64,000 nt of DNA from Pristionchus mayeri (taxonomy: Eukaryota; Nematoda; Chromadorea; Rhabditida; Neodiplogasteridae). The notes beneath the pieces are model-generated. The model worked only from the letters and a program-made list of their open reading frames with translations, searched no databases and was not told the DNA's origin. The stretch is from positions 39,148,907 to 39,212,906 of the forward strand of contig BTRK01000004.1 in assembly GCA_036245805.1 (NCBI GenBank), read 5' to 3'. The translations under genes and the position numbers were made by a program. Numbering within the stretch: position 1 is the stretch's first letter; every line of letters begins with the position of its first letter. Positions 58,028-64,000 of the stretch are shown here, in pieces.

Positions 58028-59350
58028 GTGTATGCCATCAAGATTCAACATTCTGGGTTCTCAAGTGTGTGGCGAGCGGTTGAGTGCGATTTCGTCTCTC
58101 CGTCTCCGGTTCCGCCCGCCCGGATTCCCTCTCCCAGACGCGTTGGCACGCGGGAGTTGTACGCCGCCACGATGGGTCGCCACTTCTACATCGGCACCAT
58201 CAACGCCAGGACGCTCGGCCCAAGGGAGAAGCAGTCGGAGATGGAACTCGCCCTCGACAAGATCAAGTGGGACGTGGTTGCAGTGCAGGAAGCCAGGATT
58301 GTGGGTTGTGCCTCGTTCAATCTTACATCCTCAGGCACTGTAGTCTACCACTCGGGCGGGCCCACTGCTTCCCATGGCGTGGCATTTTTGCTTCGACCGC
58401 AACTCGCGCGCGGAGCTGTGTTCAATGGCCTCTCCCCTCGTTTGGCCACTCTGCTCCTTCCCGACCTACGGCTCTTCCTGGTCTGCGCTTACGCCCCTAC
58501 GTCTTCCTACGATGACGACGCGTATGAAGACTTCCTAGACCAGGTTGAGACCGCCCTGCGGAGTGCCCCAAAAGGCCATATGCCAGTTCTGGTTGGTGAC
58601 TTCAACTGTCGAGTGGCGAGGGAACCTGGCAATGAAAGATTTGTCGGTAACTTTGCCTCTCCCACACCGAACTCACGCGGACGCTGCTTCACTGAGCTCT
58701 GCGTGAGGAACAGACTGCGCATCCTGAACACGTTCCCCAAGAGACGGCACGGTCGAATCTGGACCTGGCGATCCCCAAACGGCTCCGCATTCCACCAAAT
58801 TGACTACGTTGCAGCGTCCGCCACAGCGAGAGTAGTCAACTGTGGAGTCGTTGGTCGGTTTGAGTTTGACTCCGACCATCGCCTTGTTCGGATGTGCCTC
58901 TCCCTCCCTGACAAGGCGAGGCAGAAAAGATGCAGGGAGCGGCTAGATTTCGATCGAACCGCTTTTACTGTCAACGCAAACCTTCTCGCGTCACTGCCCC
59001 TTGCCCGCCCCAGTTCTGCCGCCGACGCCTATACTACGGTAAAGGCTTTCACGGAGACCGCGGCAACGAACTGCTGGAGGAAGCGCCAATCCCCTTCTTG
59101 GATCTCGAGTGGAACGCGGAAGCTCCTAGCGATGCGCCATGAATTGCAATCCAACTCCCAACAAGCTGTCGCCTACTCAGCTGCCTGCAAAGCTGCCCGG
59201 ACGAGTTTCGTCGATGACATCAGGAAGCGAAAGGAGGCGCAAGCACGGCAAGCAGCAACCATGGGAAGGAGCATCGTGAAGAGCATGCTGAGTCTACAAA
59301 CCTCAAAGAAGCGCCTTCTAGTTCTTCTGGCTCGGAAGCATGACCGATGA
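58028..59350 (+). mobile_element. RTE-type LINE fragment: APE-like endonuclease ORF, 3'-truncated
   Basis: A 440-codon frame whose likely true start is the ATG at 58172 (MGRHFYIGTINARTL). It has the endonuclease/exonuclease/phosphatase fold of non-LTR retrotransposons: VQEAR (E88), VGDFN (D191, N193), QIDY (D259) and SDHRLV (D283, H284). An RTE-style linker follows, but no reverse transcriptase. The sequence stops being LINE at about 59319, where it joins TIR-1-like exon 10 out of frame, so the last ten residues are not LINE. Base composition is clearly more GC-rich than its surroundings. Loss of the 3' and not the 5' end shows later breakage, not ordinary 5' truncation on insertion. Confidence 0.85.
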
Positions 59351-59881
59351 TGCCCTCGTTCGCCACTATGCCTGCCTTGCCATCGCAATATTTGCCACAT
59401 TCAAGGTTTTATTTTTCTTTAAATTTACAATTATGCTGCAGCAAGGTCCTATTTGCCATATTTGTGTAATGCTACAATTTATATTAAATATTCATATTAT
59501 AGACAGACATTACTGAACACCAGTGTTTGCGACATGATGCGAACAGATCATTCAAATTACATAATGGTTTTGACGCTCAGGAGCTGGGAGACGGTGTACC
59601 GGTGGTCCCTACGGGCATACTCGCTTTGGTCCCAGCCTACCTCAACGATGCTCCGAATCCTCTCGATTTCGCCCCAGAACATGCCAATTTCTGCAAGATG
59701 CGATTTATTTACTTTCAAAAGATGTAAGTGATTATATTTATTCCGAAAGCATACATTCAAAAATTCCAATTTGTAGACTATTTCACTTGATGTACTCGAA
59801 GACAGAGGAAGCAAGAAGAATGGCCGCATTTCAGATTATTATCGAGGTCTCGTATGAGATCATCTCGGTCAACCTCTCGAC
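59320..59881 (+). pseudogene. TIR-1/SARM-like copy 3, inverted segment (exons 10-12)
   Basis: Plus-strand exons at 59320-59405 (end of exon 10, HYACLAIAIFATFK), 59581-59723 (exon 11, ELGDGVPVVPTGILAL) and 59777-59846 (exon 12, KTEEARRMAAFQIIIE), with normal splice borders. The first 116 bp (59320-59435) are the exact reverse complement of 59882-59997, which is exon 10 of copy 3 on the minus strand. The segment is thus the natural continuation of copy 3, turned round, with exon 10 kept in both orientations. Confidence 0.8.
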
Positions 59882-59911
59882 CATAATTGTAAATTTAAAG
59901 AAAAATAAAAC

Positions 59912-61724
59912 CTTGAATGTGGCAAATATTGCGATGGCAAGGCAGGCATAGTGGCGAACGAGGGCATCATCGGTCATGCTTCCGAGCCAGAAGAACTCCT
60001 TAGGTACCTGGAATGAAATATCATACAAGCAACTTTTGAATAGCGAATATCGTACAACCAATCCGAAAATTGCTATCTACATATGAATAAGGTCTCATAG
60101 GAATTTCGAATCACAATCTCTCACGTCTCGATCTTTCAAGAGTGTGTAAAATACAATTACAAGATTTCGAACGTGTAATCACACCTGATCTTGCAGTATT
60201 CTCCTTTGACCCTCATGATTGTCAGCCATGAGCGCAATGTTCGCGACAGCAACTGCAGCGTGTCTGAAGATGATTACTACAAAATTGGCATGTTGCAGGA
60301 TTACACTTAATTATGATCGTTATCAATTACCTAAGTGTCTTAATGACCCGTTTATCTTGCACGCTCATACCAGCGATGTGCGCGAGAACGTTGCGTGTGA
60401 TGAGCCTGAATAGCTCAATTTCGCAGCTCTGTTGTAATTTTACAAAAACAAATTCACAAATTATTCTAATTTAGTGAAACATTTCGCGAACTATCTATCA
60501 ACTAATCGATGCCCGTTTGCGAGAATGAGCTCGGGAGCAATACTCGAAATATATCAGTGACTCAAGGATACGCAGTACAATGCGAAGAACTCCGGAGCTG
60601 GATTGTGCATGCAAAGCTTCTCGAAGATACTAATGGCCATTCGACGCTGATCGGGATTCTGAAATAGCTGCTCTGAAATTCGTTCAATTGTTTTCATTGA
60701 CATCATGTGAATCGAGTTTCACACCACGTCTACTACTGCTGGAAAATTGCGCATGTATACATAATTAAAGATCAAAGCTTGCCTTGTTGAAAGTCAGAGT
60801 CGAGTCTACCACATCACCGTTCCTATTCAATGTCACGATGTGAGCCAAGTTAGCATGGCTCAGAGATTCCTCCACAACTCTTCCGCATGCCATTCTGGCT
60901 GAAACATGTCTATTTAATTATGATATGTATCAATAAGATGATAGTAGCGGATATCAAGTTACAATACCTTCTATATGTCTCTGCCGATCGACAAAGTGTG
61001 CGATAAGACGGTCCAAGTTCTGGCTTTCTCTGTATTGTCAAGTATTCGCCCAATTTTGCAGAGATGCCCATGCTTGGGATTTTTTCTTAACGTTCCACTA
61101 ATTAACTCTACAACACAACAGCCTGCACTTCTCAAATCAACCCAAAAATTTAGTAAACACCAGAACAAGGAATCACCCCACCATATTGCGATATCTCATT
61201 GTAGTTCCCTTGCTTAAAAGAATCCACCTCATGTAATCGCAGAATGAGTTCCACATATCGTGCGAAGTCTCCGAAAAGCCCCTCGTCTTCAGATTCACTT
61301 TAGCAAGGATAGTGCAGGCCTGAAAACACATTCCACTTCATTGTACTCGGAAACCAATTTGCAGATATCAAAGGCAACACTCACCTCTATGATCTGACTA
61401 TCGGAAGCAACCTTCGCAAGCAATTCATCGAGTTTCCCACTGACACCATCATTCTTCTCGCTCAGCATGCTCAGCTCTTTCTAAGAATAACAACAAATGC
61501 AAACTTGTAAAATCAGTATATTATATTTGAACGAACCTGTTCTAGCACCTCCGAATTCGCGGAGTTTTTCTGGATACTATATAATATGCAACGTTCAATC
61601 ACGCGAATCGTTTCACCTTCATCTCCGCATGCTTTTGCATCAATTTACCGATAGTTTTAACAAGCAGATCTTGTTCCGCAGACAAGCGAGCGTCGAATAA
61701 ACGATCCCCGGTGGCGTCTTCCAT
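59912..61724 (-). pseudogene. TIR-1/SARM-like gene, copy 3, exons 1-10 (ARM)
   Basis: ATG at 61724 opens MEDATGDRLFDARLSAEQ. Exons: 61724-61617, 61569-61537, 61480-61385, 61319-61228, 61029-60968, 60898-60783, 60658-60579, 60405-60331, 60263-60185 and 60007-59912. All joins keep the frame. The 60898-60783 exon uses a GCAAGC donor, a form tolerated in nematodes. These encode the N-terminal armadillo-like region, which in SARM/TIR-1 restrains the TIR enzyme. No damage is seen in exons 1-10 themselves. After exon 10 the strand switches (inversion breakpoint 59881/59882), so the transcript would run into antisense of exons 12-11. It could still make a truncated ARM-only protein. A TATA box lies 56 bp upstream of the ATG. 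Confidence 0.75.
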
Positions 61725-61779
61725 GACTCTTCTTCTTCCTTTTCTTCGAGTGGGGACACCGTTGTGATGCCCGTGCTTG

Positions 61780-61787
61780 CTTTTATA
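61780..61787 (-). promoter_or_regulatory. TATA box of copy 3
   Basis: TATAAAAG on the minus strand, 56 bp upstream of the copy 3 ATG, in the 341-bp gap shared with copy 4. The match is to consensus only; no transcript data were available. Confidence 0.5.
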
Positions 61788-61992
61788 CCGAGTTCCTTAT
61801 TTGATCGATCGAATCAATTGAGCGTTAATGTTATAGTCAAAGAATCAATTGTTCATAAGTTTGCTTGTAAAAAGCTTTACAAATATATATTTTTTTAGAT
61901 TCAATTATTTTTGGTTGGATACAGTTAGAGACCGCAAGGAGGCTGGAAAAAATGGTCATGTAATTGATCAAACGATCAAATAAAGAAAGAGC

Positions 61993-62000
61993 TATAAATA
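61993..62000 (+). promoter_or_regulatory. TATA box of copy 4
   Basis: TATAAATA, 65 bp upstream of the copy 4 ATG. With the opposed TATAAAAG at 61780 it makes a divergent promoter region. Between them, ATTTGATCGATCGAATCAAT and TTGATCAAACGATCAAAT are GATC-rich near-palindromes that could bind a shared factor. Confidence 0.5.
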
Positions 62001-62065
62001 TCGCATGAGCCGAGAAAGATCACACACTCTCTTCACTCGGAGAAAAGGAAGAAGAAAAAGAAAAT

Positions 62066-62631
62066 ATGGAGGACAAAACCGGAGATCGGCTCTTCGAAGC
62101 TCAATTGTCTCAAGAACATTTGACGATCGTCAACACCCTTTTCGAAGTAATACATAAACAAACGGAACTGAAGGTGATAATTATATTTTCCTCCTTTTGT
62201 GTAAACATATTCCTTTTCAGAATAACTCGGGTTCACAAGCAGATCAGGTTTGTTGAATTACGCAATTATAAATTCTAGATTAGAGTTTAAGGCAAACCAT
62301 TTTGAAAATACTTGTGTTGTGCAAATATCTCTCTATCGTATATCGAACTCAATTACAAATCGAATTTCAGGAGCAGCTGAAGCGCGTGCTCATGGAGAAG
62401 GAAAGTATCGTAAATTCCACTCTCGCCTACGTGCTAGGCACGGGTGCGTACGACAGGCAGGTCGTAGAGGTGAGATTATCTTTGATCGTTCATTTTTTAA
62501 TTTTGACTACCTTAAGGAGATGATATATTATTGCTTTCTAGGGCTGTCAGATCCTTGCTCAAGTGACAAAGAAGACCTGGGACTACCCGAAGATGGCACG
62601 CATCCTCACGAATGAATTTTGCGAATACATT
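62066..62631 (+). pseudogene. TIR-1/SARM-like gene, copy 4, 5' exons
   Basis: ATG at 62066 (MEDKTGDRLFEAQLSQEH) opens exon 62066-62173. Exon 62371-62469 (EQLKRVLMEKESIV) and exon 62542 to about 62631 (GCQILAQVTKKTWDYPKMAR ... EFCEYI) follow. They match exons 1, 3 and 4 of copy 3. The last one has no donor: sequence switches at about 62632 to an inverted SAM exon. The 36-residue first exon is the same length as in copy 3. Compared with copy 3, the small 33-nt exon 2 is not seen. Confidence 0.75.
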
Positions 62632-62640
62632 ATCCCTCAC

Positions 62641-63012
62641 TCTGTTCGCCCACACCAATACATCATTAATGCTCCATGTGTACACTTGCTTGCTGGCTTT
62701 TTTCGGGACCTGAACATACTTTTAATTAGGATTGATTATTTCAGATGCAATTCATAGCTATCACACGCTAACACATAAAAGGTAGTGCATTGCAAATGCT
62801 TTCACATCAACATTTTTTTTGCAATTCACTATTCCCCACATATTTCTGCATTAGATGATTCCAAAGCGTCCCATCACCATGCATGGACGAAGTTCTTTTC
62901 ACATTACAGATACCTTCACGCCGAGTAGAGCGAGGGCTTCAGAGGCGAACTTCGATGTAGCACCGTCAAGAGAAGATGCTACCATGATGAGGGCTTCGAT
63001 CCCCCCGTCCTT
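62641..63012 (-). pseudogene. TIR-1/SARM-like copy 4, inverted segment (exon 15 and first SAM exon)
   Basis: On the minus strand, exon 63012-62914 (IEALIMVASSLDGATSKFAS) and exon 62709-62641 (VPKKASKQVYTWSINDVLVW) match copy 1 exons 47303-47401 and 47449-47513, with intact AG and GT borders. The second is the start of the first SAM domain and is in frame here, which shows what copy 1 has lost. The segment sits between plus-strand exons of copy 4, so it has been inverted. Confidence 0.75.
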
Positions 63013-63166
63013 CTAAACAAGCATCTTTATTTACAACAATCAATTCAAAGCAAATTAGTTCAAACCATAACAACCTCAAGGTGAACCATATTGTTCAATA
63101 TTTTTTTCGTTGCATGCGCTCCATTCGGTTAACATAATAGATTTATCTTATTTTTGCTACCGTAAT

Positions 63167-63378
63167 TAGGGTGGCTGAAATGGATCAACGGGTCGCTATT
63201 TAGAGGGCCTCGGCAGATCAGAGACGGATGATACGGTTAACCGTCCCCTCTGGCAGTCCTACCCTCTCTATTTACTGTGGAGAGAGAGACTCTCTCGCCT
63301 CTCTCTCCCTCCCATCACGGATGACCCGTATGAGAGAGTAAACAAGACGGTTAACCGTGATCCATTTCAGCCACCCTA
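63167..63378. mobile_element. hAT-like MITE, TAGGGTGGC
   Basis: A 212-bp palindromic element with ends TAGGGTGGCTGAAATGGATC and the complement of GATCCATTTCAGCCACCCTA. Flanking 8-mers ACCGTAAT and ATCGTAAT match at 7 of 8. The interior has opposed GGTTAACCGT blocks. It lies within copy 4, between the inverted SAM exon segment and the second SAM. Confidence 0.8.
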
Positions 63379-63558
63379 ATCGTAATATATTTTTTTACTA
63401 CTATGCTTCAGTATCCAGACCCAAGCGCCTGACCCGATACCGAAAACAATTTCAAATTTGGGAGAGGGGTAGCCTGTTATGGGACCCGGATCGCAAATGT
63501 ATACTTTCTCGGGACCAGAATCTGAACTAGGACCAAGATATTGAAGCAGTGTCCTCAG

Positions 63559-64000
63559 ATTGCCACGGACTATTCCGATATCGACCCTACACGCCTTGAC
63601 TTTTTCCTTCGTCTTATCTCGCCGGACCTTGCTGTTTGCACATACGCGCTTCTCTCCGCATCGATAAGAATCGATAAGAGTGAGTAGAAATTGAGAGTTG
63701 AGAGTCGAACATAGTAATTTTGAAGATCTACTTCCCACGCTGAATGACGAAATTATGACGAGCATTGGTATCAATAACGCCGTCCACCGAATGAAGCTAA
63801 ATCAAGCCTTACAGGGTGAGAATTGCTTCCTTTCACTGCCTTCGGAACAGTAAAAAGGCATTTTCTGGTGTGTTAGTAATAATCTTACTATTTCGAATGT
63901 GTGGGTCGTGATAAATATAAAGTTGATTGATCTTTGATCTGTTCAGGAGGAAAATCCTTCAACGACGTAGAAAGTGCCCTTCTCAGAGAGAAAATGGACA
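63559..64000 (+). CDS. TIR-1/SARM-like copy 4, second SAM and start of TIR exon (runs off window)
   Basis: Exons 63559-63679 (IATDYSDIDPTRLDFFLRLI), 63726-63815 (NLLPTLNDEIMTSIGI, NAVHRMKLNQALQ) and 63947 to beyond 64000 (GGKSFNDVESALLREKMD) match copy 1 exons 48056, 48262 and 48405 in order and phase; the middle one has the same 90-nt length. The first two cover the second SAM domain, used for ring assembly in this family. The last begins the TIR domain, whose enzyme core must lie to the right of this window. Splice borders are normal (GTGAGT, GTGAGA). Confidence 0.75.

Noticed and set aside
58084..58515. 143-codon alternative frame in the LINE
   Set aside because: It is a shadow of the endonuclease ORF in a GC-rich region with few stop codons.

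Overview
This is eukaryotic DNA, almost certainly from a nematode. Coding blocks are short and split by introns of about 50-500 bp with (T)TTTCAG acceptors. The recognisable families are a SARM/TIR-1-like ARM-SAM-TIR family, a MATH-BTB gene and a lysosomal acid lipase-like gene, and most of the rest is decayed mobile DNA. I cannot name the species; a Caenorhabditis-like or diplogastrid worm would fit.

Left part (1-6.9 kb): no gene. It holds a 39-bp minisatellite (1312-2077) whose unit is a run of correctly spaced heat-shock elements, a 550-bp purine (GA) tract, a tandem array of units of about 600 bp (3292-5457) and a GC-rich minisatellite. At 7.2-8.6 kb is a decayed Polinton/Maverick fragment: a packaging ATPase and an F54H12.2-like protein. 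It abuts a lipase-like gene (8754-10618) that has lost its 5' half.

10.9-14.6 kb (minus strand): two paralogous small type I membrane proteins with signal peptide, Pro/Thr-rich stalk, one TM helix and short tail. 18.0-21.4 kb (minus): a MATH-BTB gene, with a MATH-like gene fragment beyond its 3' end and a dead mariner beyond its 5' end.

23.6-42.2 kb: an old array of about thirteen diverged blocks, all oriented on the minus strand, each keeping an acceptor followed by a short exon start that reads VAY(S/F)NS. A dead mariner, a tRNA-derived SINE, several hAT-like palindromic MITEs with 8-bp target duplications and larger fold-back elements have landed in it.

43.3-64 kb: four broken or rearranged copies of a TIR-1/SARM-like gene. 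Copy 1 (+, 43.3-48.5 kb) carries a Tc1/mariner DD37D element and a SINE, two reading-frame shifts, bad splice sites and only the first part of the TIR domain. Copy 2 (-, 57.7-55.8 kb) has only middle ARM exons. Copy 3 (-, 61.7-59.9 kb) continues on the opposite strand at 59.3-59.85 kb with one exon duplicated in inverted orientation. Copy 4 (+, from 62.07 kb) contains an inverted SAM segment and runs off the right edge at the start of its TIR exon. Copies 3 and 4 are divergent, with TATA boxes facing each way. Copies 1 and 2 converge on two copies of one palindromic element, with a tRNA-Gly and a 2-kb palindrome between them.
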